Below, in pieces: positions 1-13,400 of a stretch of DNA of 60,000 nt (position 1 is the first letter of the stretch; each line of letters begins with the position of its first letter). This DNA is from Cryptomeria japonica. Taxonomy: Eukaryota; Streptophyta; Pinopsida; Cupressales; Cupressaceae. The stretch covers positions 140,476,747-140,536,746 of the forward strand of contig NC_081412.1 of assembly GCF_030272615.1 (NCBI RefSeq). The letters are read 5' to 3'. The notes under the pieces were generated by a model that made no database searches, had not been told where the DNA came from, and saw nothing but the letters and a program-made list of their open reading frames with translations. A program made the position numbers and the translations under genes.

Positions 1-2
1 TT

Positions 3-1000
3 CCTAAAGGACCAACTGGAAGTAAGTATGAAGAAAAGTCCCTTTTAAATGTTTTTCATGCAATAAGATTGGTCATTTTGCATCTAGATGTTCTGAAATA
101 GCTTCTAGGAATTATGAAAGATTTGTGAGGAATTACAAGCCTAATATTGACTATTAGAGTAGATCTAGATGCAAAAGAAATAAGGATAAATCTTGTTATT
201 ATACTGGCGATGATGATTTTGGTATTTCTGGTGATGATGATTAACCTGTGAGTGGATCCGGTAATGGTGCCTCATTCGACAAAGATTGGGTCTTTATTGC
301 TATCAAGGATGATTATTCAGAATCTGTCATTGAAACAACACATACTGAAGAAAAGGCTTTGGCTGCTAAAATTGAAAAGAAGGATGAATGGGTTATAGAC
401 AGTGGATGCTCGCATCACATGACTGGTGACATACGAAAGTTCTTATCATTGTAAGAGTTTGATGGTGGATTGGTTAGATTTGGAGACAACAATGCATGTA
501 GGATCAAAGGCAAAAGAACAATATCATTGGATGGTAAGACTAATACTGATAATATCTATTATGTTGAAGGATTATTGCATTATCTTTTGAGTGTAGGTCA
601 GATGGTGGATAGAGGATTTCATTTGCAATTCAAAGATGGAAAAAGCAAGGTCATTAATAAATATGGATTGGAGATTGCTTCTCGAACTCAGACCAAAGGT
701 AATATCTTTCATTTGAACTCCAATGAGAATATTTGCTTGATTGCTCAAATTGATTAAAGTTGGTTATGGCATAAGATGTTGTGTCATGTTAATTTGGATT
801 GCATAGTAAAGATCAGTTCAATACCGATTGTCAGAGATTTGCCCAAGATTGTTAAACCTTATAATCCGATATGTAGAGAATGTCAAATGGGTAAGCAAGT
901 TAGAACTTCCTTCAGAAGTGTACATGATAAATCTAATGAAATTGTTGATCTTATTCATACTGATTTGTGTGGACCAGTGAAGCAGTCATCGGTGAGGAGG
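3..1000 (+). pseudogene. Copia gag-pol fragment of E: CCHC, protease, start of integrase
   Basis: Seen in order: a CCHC zinc knuckle (50-91, spacing C-X2-C-X4-H-X4-C, intact); an acidic linker; an aspartic protease core with DSGCSHHM (Asp codon at 398-400); the downstream protease body (470-757); the GAG-pre-integrase segment (SWLWHKM about 759-779, then C-X2-C in CRECQMGK about 870); and the integrase start with HTDLCGP (about 955-975). Similarity ends near 1,000. A frameshift lies before the zinc knuckle (about 36-40), and stops interrupt at about 160, 454 and 757. The protein would have packaged element RNA (gag) and matured and integrated it (pol). The protease Asp is present, but the copy cannot make a working polyprotein. 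Its closest relative in this window is element G. Confidence 0.85.
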
Positions 1001-1985
1001 GACCTCAAGGAGATCAATCCAAACCGGTCAACAAGAGTAAACACAATTGAAACACACATACATGATGGAGGCAATGCAGAATATATAGTCCTATTGCATG
1101 AAATTTGATTACATCCAACCGATAACAATCGGGTCACAACATACCGACACACAGGCTTGGTAGAATAGGTCACACTAGGACCTTGAATCGAAAGATTTAT
1201 CTTCTAGGAATAGTCTATCTATATGATACTCCTTGATTCTCAATTGATTACATTCTAAAGCATGATTACAAATATATATATTGATCCAAAGGATCCAGTT
1301 GGCCAAAAAGGATCAAAACTCAAAGAACAAGACCTAATGTGCAAGATGAACAAGGTCAACATCCGCCAAGAGATTCTTCCGGAAAATCCAAAGGGTGAAA
1401 TGTAGAAGGTCGGCCACACGCCAAGAAACATTGAGATTAATGTTCAAGGCTCCACAAGATTCAAAATGGGGTCCGGTAGATCACCAGAATAGGTCTCAGA
1501 CAACCATTAACAAAGGAACATTTGGTAACAAGAAACTATCATGGAAACCAGTAGCGATATCTTGCCGGAAAGTGATCCAAATGAGATGCGGTTTGAAAGA
1601 AAGAAAGATGATAAAGTCTTCAAGTAGAATCCAACTCCATAGGATCCAGTGAGCCAAAATTGGGACACACAGAAAGGAACACTGAAATTGCAAACATAAA
1701 AAAAAGAAGAATGTTTTTGGTTGATGCAAGATTGTTGTGAATCGAAGATTCTCCTGCATCATCTAGCCATAGTATAATAATATTGTGGGTACTTAATCCC
1801 ACCATGTTTTTTCCCTTTTTGGGTTTCCACGTAATATTGGTGTTATGGTTGCATGGTTAATTGCTTTATGTTTCCACATTTCACATTCTTTCTTATGCAT
1901 TCAGTGGATTAAGGTTCAACTTAATAAGTTAGAGAATTGTAAAACACTGATTCACCCCCCCTCTCAGTGTTCATTGATTCCAACA
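1000..1985 (+). repeat. 3' LTR (probably 5'-truncated) of copia E
   Basis: The right end is clear: CA at 1,985 just after a poly-C signal. Sequence at about 1,795-1,870, with a T-rich run, then CCACGTAATATTGGTG, then ATGGTTGC, corresponds to the R/U5 part of G's LTR read in the same direction. A TATA-like stretch (AAATATATATATTG, about 1,270-1,284) lies where G has its TATA box. I cannot find the left terminus. The join to integrase near 1,000 has no polypurine tract or TG start, so the LTR probably lost its first part. It is non-coding. Confidence 0.55.
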
Positions 1986-2350
1986 GTCATGTTTCTAATC
2001 GAATTATCATGATAACACAAAGAATACTATGAGGTAACCTTCAAATATCTGAAGACTCTTTTGACTGCATCCCAATTAAGTCTACCAGGATTAGACATAT
2101 ATCTGGAAAGAACTCCCACTGCTTGGGTAATGTCTAGTCTGGGATAGACCATAACATACATCAAACTTTCAACTACACTTTGGTAAGGTACTCTTCTCAT
2201 GTCTTCCATCTCCAATGGGGATGTAGGACAATTTGAAGTAGATAATTTCATTCCAACTGCAAAAGGAAGACATAATGGTCTACAATCCTGCATTTTGAAC
2301 CTCCACAAAACTAAATTCACATACTTATTCTGGCCTAGCCATAGGTTTTT
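1986..2350 (-). mobile_element. Copia D, left fragment (interrupted by LARD and E)
   Basis: This minus-strand copia sequence lies between E and the LARD. Its reading frame joins the RT fragment on the far side of the LARD (from 14,807 upward), with TTTTT at both junctions (2,346-2,350 and 14,802-14,806). D's remaining RNase H end and 3' LTR must lie beyond the left edge of the window, past E. Confidence 0.85.
2027..2350 (-). pseudogene. Copia D reverse transcriptase C-terminus / RNase H linker
   Basis: On the minus strand this reads the C-terminal part of a copia reverse transcriptase: SQNKYV-like, FKMQDC, PYQSVVESLMYVM, RLDITQAVGVLSRYMSNPG and AVKRVFRYLK motifs, in the usual family order (before RNase H). 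It is cut on the right by the LARD at 2,350 and on the left by E at 1,985. A stop follows LKVTS. It is the direct continuation of the RT at 14,807-15,505. Confidence 0.85.
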
Positions 2351-5300
2351 TGTAATGCCCCACCAGGAAACCCCGAAGGGATTAAGCTAAAACACTCAAA
2401 TAGAGTGTAAATATTTTTTTTTTATAATAATACTTATGAGTGTTAATAATAAGTTACAACATTAAGATAATTTCGAGTTATCTAAAAACTTGGATAACAT
2501 AGCAGAAGACTAAACGAACCTAAGGAGTTTCCCAACATGATTACGTATCCTTACACCTAACTCAACTCGTGACAATCGATCCAATTAAGCTGGATATCTT
2601 AATTACATGTTAATACTAAAGACATGGATATATATTTTGTTCGATAAATTGACATCTTAGAATTTTAGGACGCGTTCACTTATTTTGAAAGGATAGGAGG
2701 CTATCATGAGGTTATTTACTCAATGCACTTTAAAACATAATTAACTTAAGAATCCACCCATTAAGGTACAATGCGACTAATATAACGAAATTCATTCTTT
2801 TGGGTTAAAGGTAACCACCCACAAATGATATCATCCTTTATAATTAAAAGTATGGCTATTAAGATGAGGTTCATTCATTTAGGATTAAGCTGCAAATAAT
2901 AAAACGAGGTTCCTTCATTTGATTTTAAGCAAAACCAACTGATGGGTCATAATTCGTTTATGGAGGATATAATGTAAGTAGCCATAGAGTTCTTTCATTG
3001 AATTTAAAATAATGTTAATAGATGGTGCTCAATTCATTAAGGTGAAAATGTACTAGGACCACATGAGTCAATCCCTTTTATTAAAATATGGTTAGCAAGA
3101 TGATATTCATTCTTTCATGATTAAAAATATAAGTACACAGTGACGTTCTTCCATTAGGATTAAAATATAACTAACTTAATCTGTGTCACTCTTTTTAGTT
3201 AAAATAAAGATAATATGAAGAGATACATTTGCTAAGCTTAAGATATAAACAACTAAAAATCCTTCCCCTTTCAGTTCTATTTTAGCTAATCATAAAGAAA
3301 TTCATTTATTAGGGTTATAATATGGATAACTAGTTGAGTTCACCCAATTATCAAATTAATCTGGTAAGGATTATTTGTTTAGATTAAAACATAAATAACT
3401 AAATAAATTCATCCAATATAGTGACATATATCTAACAGGACGGTGTTCATTTACTAAGATAAAAAAAAGTAAATACCCATATGAAGTTCATCCATTAGAT
3501 TTCAATTTAGAAATTACGAAATTAATTCTATCATTGTTACCCATTCACATTCGTTCAATTTACCAACTTATATCAAGCTAAAACAATAATGGTAACCTAG
3601 CGAGATTCTTTCCACTATTACTTCTTTTAATTAACATAAACAAAATACTTTTCCATAATCATAATTACAATGTTTTATGAACCCGATTACTACATTTATC
3701 AAGATGACTAAATTTTATGCACTTTGATTTAGCTTCGTTAAATTCCCATTATACACTTATGAAAAGCAACCATACATGATAACTTAAAGTATGAAATAAA
3801 AGAGACAAGGCATCGCATAACATGGATATGATCTCGGAGTTCATCCGTAAAGGGCTACATCTCCGAGTCTGCTCAACTGCAAGACCCCTTTGGCATTTAA
3901 TATCATTAGGAATACATAATTTACATGTCTTTTACATCTTTGCCACTTAGGCGAACACAACCAATATACAATAGCCACCTCGGTCGATAATTACATAATG
4001 TTCCCTTTTGAAGCGGATCCTACTAAATACATCAAAGCAACAACAAAGATTTCTTAACTGTCAGTATCCTAAATGGAGACTTGACCGACTGTGACCAGAC
4101 AAAAGCAACCGGATGACAGGGACCCAACATACCTATCAAGGACGTGCTATTATTATAGACATAATGGTTACCAAAATATTAAGCCATGCTCAAGCGTTAA
4201 CGGGTAAATACAGTCTTTTCTCAAGTTGGGTTCAGCATCTAAACAGATTATTTAATCCTTAGATAAACACTAATGACAAGTTGGTTTTACAACAATAATC
4301 TAGTCCCCATCTAGCAACACAAAATTTACCCTTTTATAGAAAGGAACGAAATACATTAAACATGATAACAAGGAAATGGGAAGACATCTCCCAACGAATT
4401 TAAGCTCCCTAGCCTACCTTTTAAGGAAGAATTCGCCATTCGATTTATTTAATAGCATATATTTAAATTCCTGTATTCACCAACTAAAAAAAAAGTAACC
4501 TTATTACAACGATTGATAATTCAAATGAAAATTCTCGCTACAATGGGGCCAATGATGAATATATAATCAATGATCTATACTAAGTAGATACTATCTAATT
4601 TAGCATATATTTTAATACAAATTTTATCCCATTGTTATTGATTATTACTTAATAGTATTTGGATCTCCCAACAAATTTTAATAATAATAAAATATATTGC
4701 TTCATATATATTTATTATTATTTAAATTTTGTTTATTTATTTTACCAAAACTAAATTTAAAACAATAAAAGAAAAATAAAAAAAAATAAAAAAGAAGGTG
4801 GCCAAACCTTAGGGTGGCAAACCCTAGGTCGACCTTGCCCTAGCCGCTGGGCCTGTGGCCGCCACAACGGACGTAGCCCCTCGGCCTCCACACATAGTGG
4901 AGCTGAGGGTTACTGCGGCCGCCGTGGTGGTCGCAACCCCTTCGGCCTCCACTTTGTGGAGCCGGGGGTTGTTGCGGCCGCCATGGGGTCGGCAGCCCCT
5001 TCGGCACCCACATGTAGTGGAGCGGGGGACTGGGTAGAGCTTCGGCTCCCCCCCGAAAAACCCCATTTTTTTTTCCTTTTTTTTTTTTTTATAGTTTTTG
5101 TATATATATATATTTTTTCCCAGTTTCGACTTTATAAATTTTTTTTGAATAAAACTAAACGAAATGATAAAAAAATGTAAAAACCCCATACCCTTTTATC
5201 ACAGTCACAAATATTTTCCAGTTTGTTCAAAACAACTGTATGGGAAATTATTTTCTCAGCTAGTCTAAATCACACAATCCATTAAAACCAATTTTTTTTT

Positions 5301-6712
5301 TTACCAAAGAACAACCCATTTTTCCAAAACTGAAATCTATAGTTTAACAACAATCATGGAGATTTGGAGTAAGAAATCTTCAAGAACAAATTTCAAAGAT
5401 ATACCCAAAATTTTAAAAGGAAATAAAAGGTGCATTCGAATCCTACCTTTATCGCATTTCCGGGCAAGATTTCGAAGACGAGCTCCAACTCCCTGCAAGA
5501 AAATCTCCATTTCTTCCCTTCTTTCCTAAAAAAAAACCCATCCCAGTATTTTCTTCTTTTCTTCTCCTTTCTTTTTTTTTTTCCAAAAAATTTTCCCATC
5601 CCCCCAAATTATTTTTTTAAAAGCTAGGTTAAAATGGGAACCCCCCCCTTTTTGACCTAATATCAAATTTCGAATTTAAGCATTTTTTTTTAAATAAAAA
5701 ATGAAAATGAAAATCATTCTTCTCCACTATTCAATAAATCTAACTCGCTTTTCTAATTAAAATTAAAATGCTTCTATCTCTTATTTAGTTTTAAATTTTA
5801 ATTTCTCAATATTAATTTAGGCCTACATTATATTTCAAAACTATTGACCAGGGTAAAGCATTTAGATTAATTTAAATTTCCAAAAATTAATCTTTTATAC
5901 TATATCAACTTTACAAATTAAAAATAATTTTCTCTAAATAATAAGATTTACCCTTTCTTTTGCAAAATGCAAAAGTGGTTAAATTAATTATATTTCAAAT
6001 AACTTTAAATGTTTCCCTTTAAAAAAGAAAACGCATAAACTAATAAAATTCGTTACTTAAAATTAACTATTAAATTAAACTTGCTACACATAATAAAGCG
6101 ATCCTTTTAAATAAATGACTGATCTTATGAAGGAAACCTATTTATTTTAAATTCCTCAACTACGAATTTGTAAATGAACACATTAATTCAATTTAAATTC
6201 TCAAGCTAAAATACTCCATTCCTCACACGCTTGGCACACAAACCAAGAAAGTCCACTACTCACGTGACACGCAACCCAAACGAAAAGAAAACCCTACGGA
6301 CCACACACGATGCTCACCTGACCATGGCTAAGGCAAGACGAGAGTTTTATGACCCCCAAATCTGAATTCTAAGGATGAAGGAGGTATACTCAACCCTGCG
6401 AATCCCGAAGGAGATGAACCTCGCCCTAGGCAGTGTTGTACCTGCAATCTCCTGCACCCATGAATCATGCAAGCATACATATATATACATATTCAATGAA
6501 GGCGTTAACTCGAGATTTATAACAAGAATTAGGAAACAATTACATTTACACAAGAATCGATGCAAAAGCACAATAATAGGTATGCACAATTAATTATATT
6601 ATCTAATCTACAACATTACATCATGGTTAACCAACCATTCAAGAATGCCACATAGGAAGTCAACCAAGGTCAAATGGGTTTTACAAGGCCGACTAGGGTA
6701 GGGGCATTACAT
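2351..6712 (-). repeat. LARD 3' LTR (left copy)
   Basis: A 4,362 bp LTR with ends TGTAATGCCCC / GGGGCATTACA. It is very AT-rich except for a GC-rich island at 4,800-5,060. Alignment by eye to 10,438-14,801 holds along its full length, with scattered substitutions concentrated in the first 300 bp. It contains no credible coding sequence. Confidence 0.93.
4800..5060. repeat. GC-rich triplicated 60 bp repeat inside LARD LTR (left)
   Basis: Three tandem units begin GGCCGCC at 4,857, 4,917 and 4,976 (periods 60 and 59 bp). Each carries a small inverted repeat of the type CCTCCACTTTGTGGAG. The island is GC-rich and CpG-containing within an otherwise AT-rich LTR. A run of C then T follows (5,050-5,090). 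It opens small ORFs in several frames on both strands, but these are composition artefacts. Confidence 0.8.
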
Positions 6713-6722
6713 TCTCCCCCCC
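6713..6722 (-). other. LARD polypurine tract
   Basis: On the minus strand, GGGGGGAGAA lies immediately upstream of the 3' LTR start TGTAATG. This is the expected place for the plus-strand primer of reverse transcription. Confidence 0.8.
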
Positions 6723-9700
6723 TAGGCTCCGACTTACTCTTGGAAGTCACAAGGCTAAGCAGAAGTCATGCAACACATATTAGCCCTTAAACTCAATTAA
6801 CAATTATCAATTTGCACAAACAACTATTTTGTCAACATTTTAAAACATTATTTATAAATCCTCTACGAATGTCATTATCCCTTAGCAGAATGCATCTAAA
6901 TTCATACACTTCTTAAAATATTCTAGAATTTACACACAATCATACTAGAAAAACGAGAATTTTTTCCTTCCTTTCATTACATCAATTTATTGCATTACAA
7001 GATATAGTCAACAGTTACCAAAATCTCCTATCAAACATGACAAGAAAACATGCCATCAAGATTAAATTCTTTCCCCCATACCTCCTTTAACAACAATTTA
7101 TCGTATAGGACTGGCTTCAAACATCAATTTCTACAACCAAGTTAACATTTCCATAACTAGGAGCAATGTAGATAACTCAATTGTTTACACTTTCCAAACA
7201 TATAATAACTTTTCCAATGACTATGTCCCATAACATAGTGGCAAGTTAATACCATTTAAATCCATGATTACACATAATAACCATCCACAAGACTGGTTTG
7301 CACAACATAAAAGGCCACATGTGAGCATGTCTAATGCTCGGTCAAAGGTAACATATATGATCAACATCTCTATGCCTACTCTCAGAACAAATACATGATC
7401 ATCAATATCCAACATCTCACTCAAGGGATTGATGGTGCTAGGGTACACCATAGCGGTGCTACCTTCCATACAAAACCCTTGTGAACAATCCTTGTTGTGT
7501 AAGGTGTTTAGCCTCTAAGAGATAGTCACCACTCATAGGTAGGTAGTGGATCCTAGCTACCTCACAACCTCACATACCCCCATCCTCAAGGTTCCCTACA
7601 TCTACTTCCTCATATACACTCATCCAAGACCGTCTCCTATGTTCTTGGAGAGGAATTCACATTGCAACACAAGACCAGCATATGAAAACAATAAGGATAA
7701 ACCGATTTAGCTACCAAAGTATAGAAGAATAAAGATAATAATCATCAATTCCAATAGTAAGGCAATAAATAATTCTGGAATTGCAACATCAAATCAAGTA
7801 AGATCAAGATTGCAAGATCATGGCTAAACTGTCAAGGTCAAAATAAAATAAATTGCTGGCCCACAAGGAAATAAATAAATAAATAAAAGAAAATCATAAG
7901 TGCACATTACATCACTACGTGACTAGCGGCTAGCCACCAACGAGGAAGGAAGGAATAATCATCTAGCTATCATAGTAGCTCATCATGTGGTGTGGCCTAG
8001 TCACACATCTGCATGGCATGGCAGTGTGCACCTCGACATCACCCCGCATCACGTCATCACGTGGCATGGCTCTACCCTATACCTATTGGTAGGCCGCATG
8101 GCAATGTCTACTACGCTCCGCATCGTGTCTCAACACGACATGACAATACTCCAGGCGGACAGGGCACGCAATGGACGTATCCCGCATGGCAGTGTACCTC
8201 GCGGATAAGGAACGCGTCGGTCACACCCTGCATAGTGATGTTCCTCTCAGGATACTCGTCATAAGCCAGAGGTATACATGGCTAAGGTCCACCCACAAGT
8301 CTACCAACACTGGTCAATTGGCAACTCATGTAAGAGAATAACACGCCTCTCATGAAGACAAGGCAAAAGATGCTCCAATAAAATACATCAATATGCTCAA
8401 GAACTGTCATCTATATGCTCAAAAATAAAGGGTAGGAATTAGGCTGGCACACATGAACCTCATAAATCGATTCATCATAAGGGAAAGTATTGAGTACACC
8501 TATAATATAGTTTCATTATATAACTATATTTTTCCTCGAGATAGGGAAGCTAAAGTCGCTTCGCGTCGACATTACTCGTATGCTGTTCATGCTATTCAAG
8601 GAATGGTGACTCTTAATACTACCCCTTCACATACTGACTTATCAACAACCCGTGGGTTGGCACTCAGTAATTGAACAAATATGCATCATCACATAAATAG
8701 GTATGGTTTCCCATACTCATAAGCAAACATATCCTCCATGGTTGATTACTTCATCATCCCATGGGCACACATAGCAAGTACGAGTTTCTTACAACACACA
8801 AGGAATAGCACCATTACTAGTTTAGTCACATTTACGGGGAGTACTTTACACTACGCTAACATCTACTTAAGGGAAGTTTTAATTATGCTTTACACCTGAT
8901 CATTCTGATATCTTTCTCAAATTCTATTAAGCATTTTCATTCACATTACTAACTATGCAATTTTCTTCTCCAAGGCGAGGAACTTTTTTACTTTTTTTTT
9001 TCAATTAGAGGCCAAAAGCACATTCAATTTTATATGCATTATAAAAATTCTTCTTAATCACTGCATTCTTAATAATATTTCAAAACAACAAATCCTATAA
9101 TTTAGGCAAGAGGAGGAAAAGAGTTGGAAAATCATCTATTTCCTACGAATACACAAGACCTACAAGATCACACTATATGCTTAGATATAAGTCTATCATT
9201 TTAGTTGCACGGTTTTCATTTCGCTATCTTTTAGGAGGGTGCCAAAGCAACCTAACTTGACATTTCTAATTATTATTGTTGCAATATAATGTTCTAGTTT
9301 CCGAACAAGAATTCAAGTCAACCAATTTTTTTTGTAATACAAGTCTTCTTGAGAGCAATCACTATTCGTAATACAATACAATAATAAATCAAATCTAAAA
9401 TTAAAAATTTATAATACGACAAGAAGGTAAATGAAGAGCTATCTACTAGATATTACACATTTAATGCATACAAATTAACAAGTCTTTCATTTACTCTTTT
9501 CTAAACATAATAAGACAATTATCCATATCCAAAGCAAGTTAAAAGGTGCATTACTAAAATAGATCCTAAATCAAACTAGTTTGAATAAGCACATAAAACA
9601 ATCTTTTGTGGAACACATCAATACACTCTTGAAGCTACTATAACATGTTCTCTTTTAGTACTTCTTTCACAACTAAGCAATTTTCACAAGATCAACTATG

Positions 9701-10420
9701 CACCTATTAATGCACCTTACTTAAGATAGAATTTAATTGTATTACTCCTACAAAGCACATGGAGAATCCTTAACGTAAACATACAATTTTCTCTCAATAA
9801 TCACTATTTAATTTTCAAACCAAACCCCTTTTATAATCTGAAAACACATAAGCATGATAAGGCTCACACAAGGGATCAAGAAATATCATCCTTTCTCTTG
9901 CAATAAGAAAAACTTAAATAAGAGATAATTACCAATATCACAAACATTTTAATCTCTAGTGAGAGAGAGGAGGAAGGGTGATAGTCATTTAATTTACCAC
10001 AAAATAAGCATTTAATTTTTTTTTTTTTCCATACTAGTTCTTCTAGTGGTCTTCACTAAGATAGGTCATAACCATGACAAGCACATATCGTACTTTTTGA
10101 TTCAAGATAATACCAACCATCCCAGACGGATTTAGTCAAATGAGTAAGTCAATTCAAGAATGAAGGTACATACGACTCTCTTTCAAAGTAAGAGAAATCG
10201 CAGACCAAGACCTCAATAGGCAGGCAAAACACCTAAAATCATTCCCAAAACACCCACATCAAGAAGGTGAAAACAAGGTGTGAACACACGCGTTACACTC
10301 AAGTAGGGTTTGTTCAATCACACCCTCACATCAAGGAGGACAAACATACAACATAAGGTAGACACACACACACACACCAACTAAGGGCACAAGCGAAACC
10401 AGAGATCCCTATGTTGCAAC
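6723..10420 (-). other. LARD internal domain, non-coding
   Basis: About 3.7 kb with no gag or pol similarity and no long ORF (longest about 80 codons). It is mostly AT-rich. A distinct GC-richer patch at about 7,900-8,290 repeats short motifs such as CATGGCAGTGTACCTCG-like strings and CGCATGGCA. A (CA)n run lies near 10,360-10,377. In known LARDs the interior is conserved as RNA structure for packaging rather than as protein; whether that holds here is inference. Confidence 0.75.
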
Positions 10421-10435
10421 TTGGCTCTGATACCA
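10421..10435 (-). other. LARD primer-binding site (initiator-Met tRNA)
   Basis: The minus strand reads TGGTATCAGAGCCAA two bases after the upstream LTR end (10,438). It is complementary to the 3' end of initiator-Met tRNA and fixes the element's orientation as minus. Confidence 0.9.
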
Positions 10436-10437
10436 AA

Positions 10438-13400
10438 TGTAATGCCCCGCTAGGAAACCCCGAAGGGATTAAGCTAAAACACTCAAATAGAGTGTAAATA
10501 TTTTTTTTTATATAATAATACTTATGAGTGTTAATAATAAGTTACAACATTAAGGTAATTTGGAGTTATCTGAAAACTTGGATAACACAACGGAAGACTA
10601 AATGAACCTAAGGAGTTTCCCAACGTGATTACGTATCCTTACACCTAACTCAACTCCCGACAATTGATCCAATTAAGCTGGATATCTTAATTACATGTTA
10701 ATACTAAAGACATGGATATATATTTTGTTCGATAAATTGACATCTTAGAATTTTAGGACGCGTTCAATTATTTTGAAAGGATAGGAGGCTATCATGAGGT
10801 TATTTACTCAATGCACTTTAAAACATAATTAACTTAAGAGTCCACCCATTAAGATACAATGCGACTAATATAACGAAGTTCATTCTTTTGGGTTAAAGGT
10901 AACCACCCACAAATGATATCATCCTTTATAATTAAAAGTATGGCTATTAAGATGAGGTTCATTCATTTAGGATTAAGCTACAAATAATAAAACGAGGTTC
11001 CTTCATTTGATTTTAAGCAAAACCAACTAATGGATCGTAATTCGTTTATGGAGGATATAATGTAAGTAGCCATAGAGTTCTTTCCTTGAAGTTAAAATAA
11101 TGTTAATAGATGGTGCTCAATTCATTAAGGTGAAAATGTACTAGGACCACATGAGTTAATCCCTTTTATTAAAATATGGTTAGCAAGATGATATTCATTC
11201 TTTTAGGATTAAAAATATAAGTACATAGTGATGTTCTTCGATTAGGATTAAAATATAACTAACTTAATGTGTGTCACTCTTTTTAGTTAAAATAAAGCTA
11301 ATATGAAGAGATACATTTGCTAAGCTTAAGATATAAACAACTAAATGAATCCTTCCCTTTTCAGTTCAATTTTAGCTAATCATAAAGAAATTCATTTATT
11401 AGGGTTATAATATGGATAACTAGTTGAGTTCACCCAATTATCAAATTAATCTGGTAAGGATTATTTGTTTAGATTAAAACGTAAATAACTAAATAAATTC
11501 ATCCAATATAGTGACATATATCTAACAGGACGGTGTTCATTTACTAAGATAAAAAAAAGTAAATACCCATATGAAGTTCATCCATTAGATTTCAATTTAG
11601 AAATTACGACATTAATTCTATCATTGTTACCCATTCACATTCGTTCAATTTACCAACTTATATCAAGCTAAAACAATAATGGTAACCTAGCGAGATTCTT
11701 TCCACTATTACTTCTTTTAATTAACATAAACAAAATACTTTTCCATAATCATAATTACAATGTTTTATGAACCTGATTACTACATTTATCAAGATGACTA
11801 AATTTTATGCACTTTGATTTAGCTTCGTTAAATTCCCATTATACACTTATGAAAAGCAACCATACATGATAACTTAAAGTATGAAATAAAAGAGACAAGG
11901 CATCGCATAACATGGATATGATCTCGGAGTTCACCCGTAAAGGGCTACATCTCCGGGTCTGCTCAATTGCAAGACCCCTTTGGCATTTAATATCATTAGG
12001 AATACATAATTTACATGTCTTTTACATCTTTGCCACTTAGGCGAACACAACCAATATACAATAGACACCTCGGTCGATAATTACATAATGATCCCTTTTG
12101 AAGCGGATCCTACTAAATACATCAAAGCAACAACAAGGATTTCTTAACTGTCGGTATCCTAAATGGAGACTTGACCGACTGTGACCAGACAAAAACAACC
12201 AGACGACAGGGACCCAACATACCTATCAAGGACGTGCTATTATTATAGACATAACGGTTACCAAAATATTAAGCCATGCTCAAGCGTTAACGGGTAAATA
12301 CAATCTTTTCTCAAGTTGGCTTAAGCATCTAAACAGATTATTTAATCCTTAGATAAACACTAATGACAAGTTGGTTTTACAACAATAATCTAGTCCCCAT
12401 CTAGCAACACAAAATTTACCCTTTTATAGAAAGGAACGAAATACATTAAACATGATAACAAGGAAATGGGAAGACATCTCCCAACGAATTTAAGTTCCCT
12501 AGCCTACCTTTTAAGGAAGAATTCACCATTCGATTTATTTAATAGTGTATATTTAAATTCCTGTATTCACCAACTAAAAAAAAAGTAACCTTATTACAAC
12601 GATTGATAATTCAAATGAAAATTCTCGCTACAATGGGGCCAATGATGAATATATAATCAATGATATATACTAAGTAGATACTATCTAATTTAGCATATAT
12701 TTTAATACAAATTTTATCCCATTGTTATTGATTATTACTTAATAGTATTTGGATCTCCCAACAAATTTTAATAATAATAAAACATATTGCTTCATATATA
12801 TTTATTATTATTTAAATTTTGTTTATTTATTTTACCAAAACTAAATTTCAAACAATAAAAGAAAAAATAAAAAAAATAAAAAAGAAGGTAGCCAAACCCT
12901 AGGGCGGCAAAGCTTAGGTCGGCCTTGCCCTAGCCGTTGGGCCTGCGGCCGCCACGATGGGCGCAGCCCCTCAGCCTCAACACATAGTGGAGCCGAGGGT
13001 TACTGCGGCCGCCGTGGGGGTCGCAGCCCCTTCGGCCTCCACTTTGTGGAGTCGGGGGTTGTTGCAGCCGCGATGGGGTCGGCAGCCCCTTCGGCACCCA
13101 CACGCAGTGGAGCGGGGGACTGGGTAGAGCTTCGGCTCCCCCCCCGAAAAACCCCATTTTTTTTTCCTTTTTTTTGTTTATATTTTTTGTATATATATAT
13201 ATTTTCTCCCAGTTTCGACTTTATAAAAAAAAATTGAATAAAACTAAATGAAATGATAAAAAAACGTAAAAACCCCATACCCTTTTATCACAGTCACAAA
13301 TATTTTCTAGTTTGTTGAAAACAACTGTATGGGAAATTATTTTCTCAGCTAGTCTAAAACACATAATCCATTAAAACCAATTTTTTTTTTGACCAAAGAA

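Larger units (their letters stand above)
1..1985 (+). mobile_element. Copia LTR retrotransposon E, left end outside window
   Basis: This is the 3' part of a + strand Ty1/copia element. A gag-pol fragment (to about 1,000) joins directly to LTR-like sequence ending TTGATTCCAACA at 1,985. Integrase core, reverse transcriptase and RNase H are missing, so the copy carries a large internal deletion or was assembled by recombination. The right flank continues D's pol reading on the other strand, which shows that E was inserted into D. GTCAT (1,986-1,990) is the expected right-hand target duplication; its partner lies off the window. Orientation of the LTR end rests on the C-rich TTCACCCCCCCTCTCAG signal near the terminus, which also occurs near the 3' LTR ends of G, A and C. 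Confidence 0.75.

Noticed and set aside
4824-5189. 121-codon minus-strand ORF over the LARD LTR GC island (and its counterparts at 12,930-13,278)
   Set aside because: Produced by tandem GC-rich repeats and homopolymers. Frames differ between the two LTR copies and there is no domain similarity.
7987-8264. Overlapping plus-strand ORFs of 73 and 83 codons in the LARD interior
   Set aside because: Short and His-rich from CAT/CAC repeats, with two frames open at once, which indicates composition rather than coding.
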